From Coleophoma eucalyptorum (Eukaryota; Ascomycota; Leotiomycetes; Helotiales; Dermateaceae): DNA of 64,000 bases. Shown piece after piece: positions 44,207-56,129 of this stretch. The notes below the pieces were generated by a model. The model saw only the letters and a program-made list of their open reading frames with translations. It ran no database searches and was not told where the DNA came from. The stretch lies in assembly GCA_026120035.1 (NCBI GenBank), contig JALRME010000020.1:744001-808000 (forward strand). The letters run 5' to 3'. The stretch's first letter is position 1; every line of letters starts with the position of its first letter. A program made the position numbers and the translations under genes.

Positions 44207-47200
44207 CTAACAGCAGGGATAAGTGTCGCATTTGGTATCAGTGCCCTGCGAGGTGGGGTTTCGTGATGTCCATGCCTTAATGATGGTGTCGATATCGCAA
44301 ACTGGGAAGGAGAACAAGCCAGGAGTTTGAAAGCCGTTCTCGTAGTAGTACTCAGCGATATCATTTGGACCACTGCCATTGACCAAAGATAACTCCGGCA
44401 TCACGTAGCTATTGCCACCAATTTGGTATCCAACGAAAGAGCTATAAGTTCACATTGTTAGCAGAGCTGGGCATATAACTGTTTTAGATACCAGGGGGAG
44501 GATACGGACCTAATCGCCACATCTTCAATACTGATACCACCCCATTGTGTGCCATCAAGAGTGTCAGCACCAGGCAGTGGGCGCAAGACTGGCTTTTCGC
44601 AATCACCAATGTCAATATTGATAACCTCACTACCATCACAGTCATGCGCATCCAAAAGCCATAGGGTTGTACCTCCATAAGTGACTCTAGCAGCCGCAGC
44701 ATCCGAATCGCTGATTTTGTCATCGGGGGTTACGTCGCCACTGACCGAATCCATCGGGTTTGTTTCTACATTCCCGGACTGATAGACAACGACCGGCCAT
44801 ACGGAAGGTTGACGAGACCAGATTTCTGGGATCATCTGCGAGTAAAGCACACCGCTAACGATTGTTTGCAGGTCATACTGTGTCAAGTTTTCCAAACCAT
44901 CCGCAGTAAGCCATTTCCCACCTTCCATGTGAGTTCCCAGCTCAGTGGCTGTGGACTTGGATCCATTAAAAAGATCGCGAGCATAATTTGCAACTGCTTC
45001 CTGCAGGCTGCTAACTAGCGTAGACAAGACACTGTTCATATCATTGTCCTTGGCCACTTGACCTTCAACTCTGTTCGGTATTGGATTAGGTTTATTCAAT
45101 AACGGAATTAGATAGGACTGGGACTTACCCTGGCTGTAGGTCTTTAGCAATTGTAAGCCCACTAGAAACCATAGCATTGGAAGAGTCTTTAAACCATCCG
45201 TGGTTATTCTTGGCGTCGTTGTTTTTTGTGAAGGTGGATGAGTCTTTAAGGATCTGGTGTTTTGTTATTAAATGGCTCTTATATTAGAATGAAATACTTT
45301 CCTTGTTCCATGTAAACGCAGATACAATGCTAAAAATAAGGGCGAATGCATCTATGGCTAGTTTCATGTCTTTTTCGGCTGAATCTGAGGTTGCAGGATA
45401 AAATGTGGTGGCAAACTATAAGGGTGTTAGTACTCAACACTGCAGCTCCTTGCTCAACTGATTTAGCTTACCTCGTCGATTTTACCAGCAATGACACCCT
45501 GTGCGTCCCCAATAGCATTATAGTAGTTTGCAAGAAACTTCAAGAGATTAGTCTTATTTTAGTCTAGAGATCACTAGGCCAAAAACCTACATTGTGGATG
45601 TTTGCCCAAGCAGACATGACTGAAGCCACCGCTGGTATCTGGGTCGAGGTACAAGAAACACTTGCATCACTAAGAGAGAGTTAGCAATCATCAACCTGAA
45701 GCAACCAATGAACACTAGAAATACCAGCTGCTAAATCCTGTGTAACCACAGTCCCAGTTCTGGGGAGCGTTTGGTCCACCCCAAAACCATGCAATGGATT
45801 CCACCATGCTACCAGCTAATGCTCCCAGTAAACCTACTCCACCGTTATCTGACATGGCTGTGTCGTACCATCCTCTTGCATATTCGAAGAAGGCATCAGC
45901 ATCGGCTGCGCTCCATCTGGCATCATCGTAAGACATGGCATTGTTTGCATCAGTGCAAGATGCGCAGTCAAACGCATCTACCCAGCTTAGCATCATGATA
46001 TATCTGTATTGGTACACTGGAGTACTTACGAGTACAACTTGGATCAAAGTCACCAATCTCAATAAAAGTACCAGGCGTTTGAGTTGCTGTTAGTGAAGTT
46101 GTCTGAGTTGGGGAAACGGTTTGAGTGGCTTGCGTGGTGGTTGCAGCTGGTTGACCAGTGACTGCTGGTAAATCAGGATCTGTAGGCGTTCCATCGTCGC
46201 CCCCAGAGCTTGGACACTCGTTGAACCAAGTATATGCGAGGTTGGTTCGAGGAATAACTTGAACAAAGTCGGCCCTTCCTAAGCCGCCGAGATTTGCAAA
46301 ATGCATCGTAGCACCTTGGGATGGGCCTTGATAAAGGACTCCTTGACCCCACCAAGTGAAAGAGCTGCCAGACCTGGCTATCTGTCCTCCGTTCAGCCAG
46401 ACAGTCGTATCGCCGTCGAATTTGTCAACCCATAGGAAATCTGCGAGACCATCACCTATCATGTCTTTTAGTCACCAGTTCTAAGCTATAATTGTAAGAA
46501 ATTGTGGCATACCGTCGACATCAGCCCACCTATGATTCGCACGGTCCTGCCTGTTCATCAGTATCTTATCTTAAAAATTTCTTAGACTCAGTGAATTCCG
46601 ACTGACCTTTCCTTCGCTGTATTTGATTTGGCCAACATCTTGAAAATTCCCTTGGCCGTTGTTGATGAAGCCGGTTGTACGTCCATCGGGCTCCATACAT
46701 CTAGGAACGTTAGCATGCAAAAGGTGAACATCAAAGATAACGCTTACAAGTAGTCTGCCCTGCCTTTAAATTGGAAATAATTAGCACAATGACCAATTGG
46801 CAGTCCTAGACATTTTTATGGTGGAAAAGAGAAGAAAGAAGGCCTACCATCGCCACTGTCAAGCACGTTAGCATATATACCCATTTGGGTAGCAGGAGTT
46901 TCCTTACGTTATATCTGCAAATCGTAACCCAAGATCGTACAATCCGACACCCCAACCCTGTGTACAACTGGCTGAGCCGCTATAAAGGCCCATACTTGTG
47001 AATGTGAATGAGTCCGTTCCTTTGTCGTAATCGTTTCGCCACATGTAAACTTGTCCGCTTGCTTTGTCTACCCTAAGAACATCGCATTTACCATCACCAT
47101 CAAAATCGGCAAGGTGGATACTCTTCCTATCCGCGTTCAAATTGAAAATAACACCATCCTCCTCCCAAGTTGGCGGCGCATGGTTGTTGGCATACAGAGT

Positions 47201-49222
47201 CATTTCCCCAGTAGGCGAAACCCAAACAAGATCGTCACTTCCTGAGCCTTTCATATCACAGTAACGGGCTCCATCACCTAAAACTAAGTCAGAATCACTA
47301 GTTCTCATCAGATTGATATATATTTTCTTACCCTTGAGCTCAGTGCCACCTGCACCGACATTTTTCCAGATCTTTACCGAGTATGTCACTGAATCATCAT
47401 CTGTTGTTGATGTGATATAAACGTAAGAATGCTTCAGAAAGGCCACATATCCTCTCGCAAAGTACACATTTGGACGAGCACCGGCTACTCCCATGCCCGC
47501 GTGTGTGACTCCGGAAGAAGACCAGTCGGGAGCGAGGCCCTTGTCGAGCCCGCGGTTATTGATATAAGTGGTGACTTTGCCAGTATCATCAAGCCAAAGC
47601 CAGTCGCTACGTTGCTACAAATCATTAGTCCACTTACATTGAGTAGTCGGTGGGGGCTTACATCTCCATTAATGTCGATAAATCGAGTACCTGTAATATC
47701 ACCCATACCTTTACCTGTGAAGATGACACCTAAGTCTTGCCAGTATCCATCATATGCATCCACAGGGGCAAGGCCTTGACCACCATTCCTCCAGCAGTTG
47801 ATATCACCACTGTTGACAATAACACAGTAGTCAATTCTGCCGTCACCATCAATGTCACCAAGTCGGACATTGGCTTGAGCATAATCATCCCAATGCTCTT
47901 TGACGAGACCGATATCTTCAAATACTGGCCCATCATCCTCGGAGCCACCCCAGCCTTTGTTAATAGAGGCGTACAAGTTACCCTCTGGACCAATGCAGAA
48001 AAAATCATCGAGTCCATCGCCATTGAGATCACCCCAGCGGACACCCCTTGCCTTGCAGTTGTTCATGGCATTAATCGTACCGCCAATCTCCTTCCACACT
48101 CCATTTCCCATGGCACGGAATATATTGTAGCGGACTTCATCGCCGTCTTGAGTGAACTCCAGCATGTCGTCAAGACCCGAACCAAGGACATTGGCGAACC
48201 AGAATGCATCCACCGCCGCTGACCTCGTGAGAGAGATGATCTCACCCTCTGCCTCACTTTTGTGGACGTATATCCCATCATCAGTTCCAGAACCACGTTG
48301 AGTTTGAACAGGCCCACGCCCATCACCGAATTTTTTAACACAGGTACTTGAGCCGGCTCCTGAACTGTCGCTTACTCCAGTGTCCACTGGTGCCGTAAGG
48401 AAGCCATCGCTGTCCGCTTGTTGGAATGCTTTCCACCAAACGGAAGCCATCTTTTCGTAACCATAATCGTTAGGGTGCTTTCCTTCCTTGAGATCATCGG
48501 TGGTGATAAATCCAGTGTTCATATCTGCCAAAACAATCTTTTGACCTTGAGCTCTACGATCAGAGACCATCGTGCGGATATCCCCATTGTAGATAGCCGC
48601 GTTAGCATTCAGGACGGAGTTGGTGGATGTGATGAGAGTCGATAGAAGAATCGTGGTTCCCGGAATAGCGTCGTAGAGCCGGTCCACAATCTTCGCCAGT
48701 CTAACGTGTGCGTTTGCAATGTCGATGCTTTGTTCACAGTCGTTGGTACCAACATTGATCATGACCAAGTTTGGTTGGTCAGGGATACCTTTCTCAGCAA
48801 GTTCGCCAACTTCATCAATGATATACCCGGATACTGCTTCAACATCCTACACATGGCTGTCAGAAGGGAGCAGCTTCTAAATAATTTTTGATGCTCATTA
48901 AAAATAGAAGAGGCCAACGTACATTATCGGCCATGGTACCACCACGTTCAGAACCAACCATATTTACTGGCCAGCCAATGTATCTAAGTTGATCGCGGAT
49001 ATGTTTTCGATAGCCATTGCCATCAGTCGAAAGATAGCCGTAAGTAATAGATGCACCGAGGGGCATTATCCTTAGGTAGAAGTCTTCTGCTCGGGTAGAT
49101 AGTTCGTTGCCATCCGCCATCCAAGTGTCATTTAGTGGGAGAGCCCATGCTATAGGTGCACCGGCAAACAGCGTACATAACGAGACGATCTGCACAACTA
49201 CGCGGGGATTGAAGAGCCGCAT
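44207..49222 (-). CDS. Secreted SGNH hydrolase with FG-GAP repeats and a large C-terminal domain
   Basis: Exons are 48923-49222, 47662-48846, 47332-47614, 46908-47277, 46848-46855, 46748-46763, 46607-46700, 46513-46546, 46030-46455, 45725-45977, 45591-45669, 45472-45537, 45326-45415, 45129-45253, 44510-45070 and 44207-44441, giving 1,374 residues in one frame. A signal peptide (ends near APIAWA) precedes an SGNH/GDSL esterase domain: LGASITYG with Ser59, GTND (133-136) and HPND with Asp227/His224. Then come at least seven FG-GAP/VCBS-like blade motifs such as DLNGDGLDD, DIDGDGRID, DFDGDGKCD and DVDGDGLAD. A Thr/Pro/Gln linker follows (about 870-900), then a roughly 450-residue domain I cannot name. 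It ends CDIDTIIKAW with a Cys-Cys terminus. It is probably an extracellular carbohydrate esterase or lipase; the substrate is unknown. Confidence 0.82.
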
Positions 49223-50860
49223 CTTGTTCCAGTTGGTCTGAGGAATGAGAAAACTCTGCGTTCCACGACTTGAGGACAGATTTCTTGCAGCAGCATCGTT
49301 TATAATTATACTCTACTTCTCCTAATCTCGTGTTTGTATTATTGGATGAGATTCAGCTGAAGGAAGAAATAAAATTTGTAAATATTTAGTGGAGTGCCAA
49401 GGAAGCTGTACGTATACTTCTCAGAATTGATTCAATTGTAGAGTTACATGGCATACATATCATGCCTTGTTCGACGAGCTTGGCATTTTCAGTTTGAAAT
49501 ACATGGTGCTATAGACTAAAATATGGCTTCTACCCGCTGCGGTTTCCCATGTGATGCACTGGCAAGGAATAATAGAACGGCTGCCATGTGCGTCTTTATA
49601 ATTATGGAGCATTTGTGGGGACAGGATCAATCCCGTACCAGATACCGACTTATACCAAAGTCAAGAAGATGCTTAAATTAGGGGTAAGCCGCCCCGTTTT
49701 TAAGCTTATATACAAACTCAAGGCATATTTTCTGGACGAGTGTGCCTAGGGCTTATTTTCAAACTAAATGCTCAATTAATAAGAAACTAGCACGTAATAA
49801 AATATGCAATGGAACAATAACAATCCTCACGATTGAATAAGTCAAGTCAAGCTTAATACATCGTCTAGATTGTTAATACCAAAGGGAAAAGGGTTTTCTT
49901 GCAGATCTAACCCTGTGCGCCATCACTGAGTGAGTTGAATGGCGTGGTGAGGCCACACGTGCGAAAGCGAATTAATGATTTAATCTGCCTGCCTAACTGT
50001 GCCGCAGAGACCCACAATGTATGCTACAGAACTTCTGCTTCGGACGACTTCTTCCTGTTCGGACGATTATTTGTCTTCTAGACCATTTCTTCTCTCCTCA
50101 GATGGCCCCCACGGTCTGTTCTCTTTCGGACGAAGCTAACAGCGAACCACCTTGTAACAACTTTACGGGCCTTTTCCTAAAGTTATTTTATAGATAAATT
50201 GATCCTTGCTTTACTTGCCTCTTTTTGTGATAGACTCCGAGGGATTTATGGGATCCATGGTGAAAGAAAAGCAATGAATTGGTAAAGTTATTAAGTAAAT
50301 GATTCTGTGTTATATCATGGAGCCGGCGACGGTGATGGTTCTGTTGCCATGCGATCTACGGAACAGAGCCGTTGTTACGACGTATTCGCTAATGACCTTG
50401 TTGGTTAATAGGACGATGTGTTAAAAACAAGAGTGTTTTTTAAAGTCTTATAAAGTCGCTCAATTGAAAGGTTGTATCGATCCCTCCCTATCCCTAGAAT
50501 CAACTAGCTATATTTCTCAGCTCCTGCGGCGTCTCCGGTGGCTGATGCCCTGCCTCCTGCTTCTGTTCCGGGCCTGGGATCAAATAATAGCCCCCCAATG
50601 CGACACAATCCTAACCCTAGATACATCCTCGGCATGCCGGAAGTCGATCATTCCGATCATGTGAACCATCTACTTGAAAGAACACCGAAGGTATTTTCCA
50701 TTATTCTCCCTAATGTAAAGAACGTTATACGTACCGATAGTCTGTGAGGTTTTTTATTGAAGAGTCTTCGTGTATGCAGGCAGCTTCAAGGCTACCTGGA
50801 GTAAAAGCAAAAAAAGGAGATAGTTAGGATACATAAAGACCGGTCTCCTAAAGACCGGCA
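49223..50860. other. Intergenic with one exon-like piece
   Basis: This is 1,638 bases of promoter and spacer. At about 50525-50691 a plus-strand stretch reads PAASPVADALPPASVPGLG and continues to HLLERTPK, with a TTTCTCAG acceptor-like and an AAGGTATTT donor-like flank, but I find no further exons or start. Confidence 0.4.
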
Positions 50861-52325
50861 CTACGTTGATGCAATGCCAAGTTCTTTCATTCGCATTTCG
50901 GCCCACGTTCCAAGTCCACCAAAGAATTCCTCCGAATTACCACCATGCCAGTCTCGCAAAGCAAACCACAGGTGCCGTACATCCTTCCCAGCCTCTATAG
51001 CAATTTCATAATCCGGTGCGTGGTTATATAACTTCTGTAAGAATTCCACGTGTTATTTTAAAGCTCCCAACCTCGCGTTTTCAGTTATTTCTAAGGACAA
51101 CGTACTTGAATGTAGTGGTGTGCCCATGACGTATAAGTTTCAAGGTCATCCGAGGTTGAGGTTTGAGGTATTCGAGAAACAGATGGTTTGCCAGCCTCAT
51201 CTGTTATTAAGTCTACCGGACCAACTGCCATCAGAGGATCTGATAGAAGTGCTGGGACGATATATCCAGTTTCCCAATCATACAAAGAAGTTATAAGAGG
51301 CTTGCTATTCGTATCTTTGGTGATCGATGTGTTGTGAATGCCAAAATCACCATGGTCAAGAACGAGACGATATAAAGATCCTTCGGAAGTCTCCAATGGC
51401 ATTATATGTGGAATTGCGCGTAATAGAGACTGCTTAGCCGCAAATGCAACAGGCCCAACTGTCTCTTCATCATCTTCCCAGCCTATCGTATTGCCTAGAT
51501 TTCGAATGGTTGCTTTGATTTTTGATCCAAGCACGTGCATCCAGAAGTTACGCGTGGAGGCAATGGGCATAGAGAGCAATTTTGACTTAAAATCGAATAT
51601 CCGGTTGTGGAGATAATCAGTAGCAAACTCGAAGGGGGGATTGTAACTAAACAAGGCAGCACGCATACAGGCTAGCTGATCAATTAGAAATAGCTTGTGC
51701 AGATTAGTTCACGTCAAACAATTAGGATACAGCAATTCACTGGTTGTATACCTTGCTCTCTGGACTGAGATCCACCCATATGTTGTTCTCTCCTTCATAT
51801 CTTTCGAATATAAATAGTCTGCGACCACTAAGATCCTTTGGAATTTGAAGCTTCGGGCCAGGGTTTCGTACTGGTATACGATGATAAAGCAAGCGCGAGG
51901 TTCGAATATCAGGTTCTGAACGCAACAGGTTGTAGACTGCAGCCTCAAATTCAGCCTCTGGAACTTGCTTTTCAATCGAAAACCCATCAAAATCAGGCAT
52001 GTTGACATCTCCACGAGCCAAGCGGACTACTATATCCGGTCCATTAGATGTTTTAAAGTGGAAGCCCTAAATATAAATCACGTTTGGTTCGAATCGGTTG
52101 AACAGTGAAACAGGAGGTTGAACTCACGTAGTTATTGGAACCTTTGTTAACGATTGGAATATCTATCACTTGAGTATTGAGCTTTTCTTCAATCTCCTGA
52201 ATAAGTAGTGCTACATCCCATATTTCATGGAATGGGCTTTCGCCTTCGGAAACCAGTTTCAGCAATTGTTTACCGTCATACTGGCTACCGTCAGGCATGG
52301 AAGGCCACTCATCTCGCCAGCCCAT
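50861..52325 (-). CDS. Aminoglycoside phosphotransferase (APH)-like kinase
   Basis: This belongs to the APH/choline-kinase fold family, which in fungi is large and mostly of unknown substrate. Exons are 52128-52325, 51752-52066, 51106-51675 and 50861-51034, giving 418 residues. The first splice joins NKGSNNY to GFHFKTSNGPDIVVRLARGD, the ATP-binding N-lobe with the lysine/arginine strand. The catalytic loop is HGDFGIHN (279-286, catalytic Asp281) and the metal-binding DxD-equivalent is DWETG (304-308). RHLWFALRDWHGG and the end MRMKELGIAST complete the C-lobe. All introns are GT-AG and in frame, so the gene looks intact. It may phosphorylate a small hydroxylated metabolite (inference); it is transcribed away from the aldo/keto reductase. 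Confidence 0.87.
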
Positions 52326-53115
52326 CTTAAAATGATGAATTATAGAATACAGTTGGAGTATAAATGTTTCGTACTAGGAAGAGGCGTTCACCGTCTTGTG
52401 GAGGTAATAGTTGTAGCTTAGTGATCTACAGTGTTTTAACGTCAGCTCACCATCGGCGCTAACTTTTAGCGCGTGACTTGTCGCGTTTACGAACTCCCTT
52501 CCTTCCTAATCCTAAGATTGTATTCAATGAGATCCCTTCTACTTTATTCAAGAAAGGAGATGTAGAAATGCAAGACATGCTTGCCCCAAGTGTCGCTCAC
52601 ACGCTGCGCCCAGTAGCCAAAATGCTACTAAAGCCCCTATCCTCAACAATAGACGTTGTTTCTCTATCTACCTAGATTTTGCGTCAGCGTGTGGATAGCT
52701 TGTCTAGGGTATACTGTCAATAGAAATGATCGCTTAGGTCTTGGGACCACTAGAATGGCTTTGAGAAAGTTCTGCGAGTGCCACAGTTTGGTACAAACCA
52801 GAGTTCGGTTTTATCGCAGTGTCAGATAGGGAGCCCATTCAGAATAACTTAATAGCTTGCTGTAAGGCTCTGGTCCACATTTTGAGAGATAATCTATTAA
52901 GGAAGGGGATTGATGAAACATTGATTGGTTAGCGATGCTATGGAAGGCTAATCCTAATCCGGTATGTAACTAGTCGGCACCATCTGAGTATAAGTATAAG
53001 TTGAAAAGTGATATCTACTCTTCTTCAGTTTCTCTAATTTGAAAATCCATAACGTGTTCCCAATAATCAACTTCTTTCAGCTATCCGCCTGTTAACATTA
53101 ATAGCCAATCACTCA
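52326..53115. other. Intergenic, divergent promoter
   Basis: This is 790 bases between the divergent APH-like and aldo/keto reductase genes. Nothing coding is recognised. Confidence 0.5.
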
Positions 53116-54164
53116 ATGGCTACCGTTACGGGCAAATCAATTACTAGTAATGGTTTTGGTTTAATGAGTAAGTTGTCTACTACTCTTTACATTGGCTAGC
53201 TGTCTAACTAGTCCTAGAATTCACATTACCCAATGATATCACACCGGATGATGTTGCTTTCCAAGTCTTAAAGACGGCTCTTGAGTGTGGAGCCAATATC
53301 TGGAACGGTGCCGACTTTTACGGGACACCAGACCACAATTCCTTGCACCTCATGAATCGCTACTTCACAAAGTATCCCGAAGACGCCGAAAAAGTTGTTC
53401 TCAGCATTAAGAGTTGCGTTGTCAGCTTAGCTACCTACCAATTAGATGCTTCTCCCGAATTTATGAGAGATCAGGTCGACAAGGCCAATAAGATCCTCGA
53501 CGGCAAGAAACTTATCGACCTATTTGGACCAACCAGAATTGATCCCAATGTTCCAATTGAGACCACAGTCGAAGGACTTACCCAACTTGTTAAAGAAGGC
53601 AAGATCGGAGGCATCCAGCTGTGTGAAGTCCGTGCAGATACCATTCGCCGAGCTGCTAAGGTCAGCAAGATAGACATGATTGAAGCAGAATTGTCACTCT
53701 GGTCAACGGATATCCTTACCAATGGTGTAGCTGAAACATGTGCCGAACTCAATATCCCGATTCAAGCTTATGCGCCACTCGCGTCGGGCATGTTAACTGG
53801 GCAAATCAAGTCACTTAATGACATGCCCGCAAATGACCACAGGAAACTCCACTTTCCTCGTTACCAGCCCGAGAATTTTAAGAAGAATCTGGAGTTCATA
53901 TTGGAATTGGAAAAGTTCGCAGAAATCAAAGGTTGCAGCATCGTCGAGTTAGCACTGTCATGGGTCAAAAGTGGCAACGGAAAAGTAGGGAATCCATTCA
54001 TCGTGCCGATTGCTGGGGCGAGGTCGGAGAGGAGGGTGCGTGAGAATTGTAAGGGTATTGACTTGTCAGAAGAGGACTTGAAAAGGATAAGTACAATTCT
54101 TGACTCATTTCCTGTCGAGGGAGAGAGATACCCTCCCAAGGCGATGGTGTACTCAGAATATTGA
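53116..54164 (+). CDS. Aldo/keto reductase (pyridoxal reductase-like)
   Basis: This is an NADPH-dependent TIM-barrel oxidoreductase reducing carbonyls; the closest-looking relatives are fungal pyridoxal reductases (Plr1/YakC type). Exons are 53116-53167 and 53218-54164, giving 332 residues. The catalytic tetrad region shows Asp50 and Tyr52 in WNGADFYGTP and Lys82 in VVLSIKSC. The usual histidine position is replaced around DLFGPTRIDPNVPIE, as in this subfamily. EAELSLWSTDI and IQAYAPLASGMLTGQIKS match the barrel strands, and FIVPIAGARSERRVREN is the NADPH-phosphate binding end. The first 17 codons are on a separate exon, standard for the family. The gene is divergent from the APH-like kinase. 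Confidence 0.92.
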
Positions 54165-54788
54165 TTGTTTGTATTGAGATAGAAATCTGGCCAATTAATT
54201 CGATTTTGTGCCATGTGTTGTCCATTCGAAAACCTAAAGTATGAGTTGAGATGATTGTTGAAGGAATATTATCTGTAGCAATTAGGGATAAATCGTTTTT
54301 GAGTTAACTGAATAGTCTCGTCAAGTGTAGTAAAAACATAACACGCAGAAATACTCAACGTTTTCAAATTGTCGTACTTCATACGTAGAGGTATCCCTAT
54401 GAGCTAAATTGCAGCTGAGAAAATGATCAATTACGTTATTACACCTCCTATACCGTCCAATAATATCTCGTGGCGCCCGATCCGTTTTAAACCACTGGCA
54501 ATTACGAGTCCACTGACATGTAATGGACTTCGTAAGTATAGTACGACGGTGAATGGGGCCATATTGAGCGGGCTATTTTCTGCCGCCAATTATTATATGT
54601 GCACTTCCATAAGGCGGTGTGCAACAAATGACTAAAGTTGACAACGACATTTGAACTTTCTAATGTTTCGTATTGCATGCACGTATGTTGTGTGGAGTCA
54701 TAAATGGCAATAGAAGCCTGATTTCTTTCTATTGAAGTGAATGGGTTAGATTACTCAAGATATATGAGTATTATTTTGCTTGATCAGG
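54165..54788. other. Intergenic
   Basis: This is 624 bases upstream of the zinc-cluster gene. Nothing is recognised. Confidence 0.5.
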
Positions 54789-55854
54789 ATGGTATATCGT
54801 GGAAAACCTTCCAAGTGCTGTCGGCAGTGCAGGCAACGAAACCTCAAAGTAAGGGCAACATTTGAATTCCATAGATCATCTACGGCATCTAAGGCATCTA
54901 CAGTGCGATAAAAAGCTCCCCTCGTGCGGCCAATGCCTCCGTGCATCTCTCCAATGTCCAGGATACCACAACCCCAATAGCTTGACTTTCCGGCACGAGA
55001 CTGAAACTGTTATCGAAAGAATGGCTGCACAGCAGCTCTTATCCATCTCGCCAACCCTCGTCCCATCAGTCTTTGAACGCGCAAAACAACTATTTTTAAC
55101 TCGCTATGTTTTTGCATCCTCATCGAATCTCAGATTCCTCGCCCCGTTCCGTCCTCCGGCACCTTGCGACCCATATCTTATTTATTCAGTCAAGGCCGTC
55201 ATGCTAGCTTGTTTCTTCAATGAAGTAAAGTGTCAATCAGTGCTACAGCGAGCAAGGAAGAGCTATAGCTCCGCGTTAGTCTTGGTGAATGAAGCGCTGC
55301 AGTCGCCCGAACTGGTGGCGCGAGATGTGACGATAGCCACTGTCTTGATTCTTGATCTTTTCGAAAAATTTACCAGAAAAGAGGAACATGACAAGAAACC
55401 CATGATAAGCCATCTGGAAGGAGCAGTTGCGTTATTCAGACTCCGCAGTAGGGACCAATTTGCAGATCCAATTACTATGTCGATGTTTCGGTATCTGAGC
55501 TTAGATCTTCTCCTCAAAATACTTGAAATAGGCACCGAAATTCCGAAAGATTTCGTATATCTTCGCAATCAGGCTTCTCAATATTTCAACAATTATGAGT
55601 GGCAGTTTACGGATTTGGTGATGCGTCTGGCGCATTTAAGAGCAGCTTTACAGGAGGGCTCTGTCTCTACCGATGAGGCTTCAATTACGATAAAAGAGAT
55701 GGATGATGAGTACAGTAAGATGATTCCTAATGATTCAGAATCGGTGCTTCACAATATTTCAGAGCAAGGTTCCTCGGTTCCAGAGGCGCGTGCAGCCATA
55801 AAAATTGAACATGTTATTCGTGTCCGAGCTTTGCTTGATAAGCTTCTTCAATAA
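54789..55854 (+). CDS. Zn2Cys6 transcription factor (short)
   Basis: This is a nuclear fungal-specific regulator. Exons are 54789-54848 and 54904-55854, giving 336 residues. The intron interrupts the zinc cluster, a position common in this family: CCRQCRQRNLK, then CDKKLPSCGQCLRASLQC, giving the spacing C-x2-C-x6-C-x6-C-x2-C-x6-C. The remainder resembles the Fungal_trans_2 / DUF3468 middle region (LACFFNEVKCQSVLQRARKS, HLEGAVALFRLR). At 336 residues it is short for the family (often 450-600), with a clear stop at 55852, so either a naturally short member or a truncated one. It lies head to tail, 3'-ends convergent, with the amidase and may regulate it (inference). Confidence 0.85.
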
Positions 55855-56129
55855 AGCAATTTTCGTCCGCTTTATTACGGACACTTCTAAAAATAATCTT
55901 ATGATAAGTATCAATCGCAGTTTTTAACCAGGTATATCAGTATTCGTTTTATATTTGGCAATATGCTGAGTACTATATATGTGTTTATAGATCATACTTT
56001 GGGTAACCAGAACTAATGAAAAAAACGAACTACTAGATCGCTACCACAGTGAAATCAAGACTTTCTCAATATATTGTTTTGGTTCATCGTTACCCTCTAA
56101 CCATATTTTACAGGAGCTCACCATGCTAG

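Noticed and set aside
52081..52110. GGTTCGAATC-like word that resembles a tRNA T-loop
   Set aside because: It lies in an intron of the APH-like gene and no cloverleaf arms can be paired around it.
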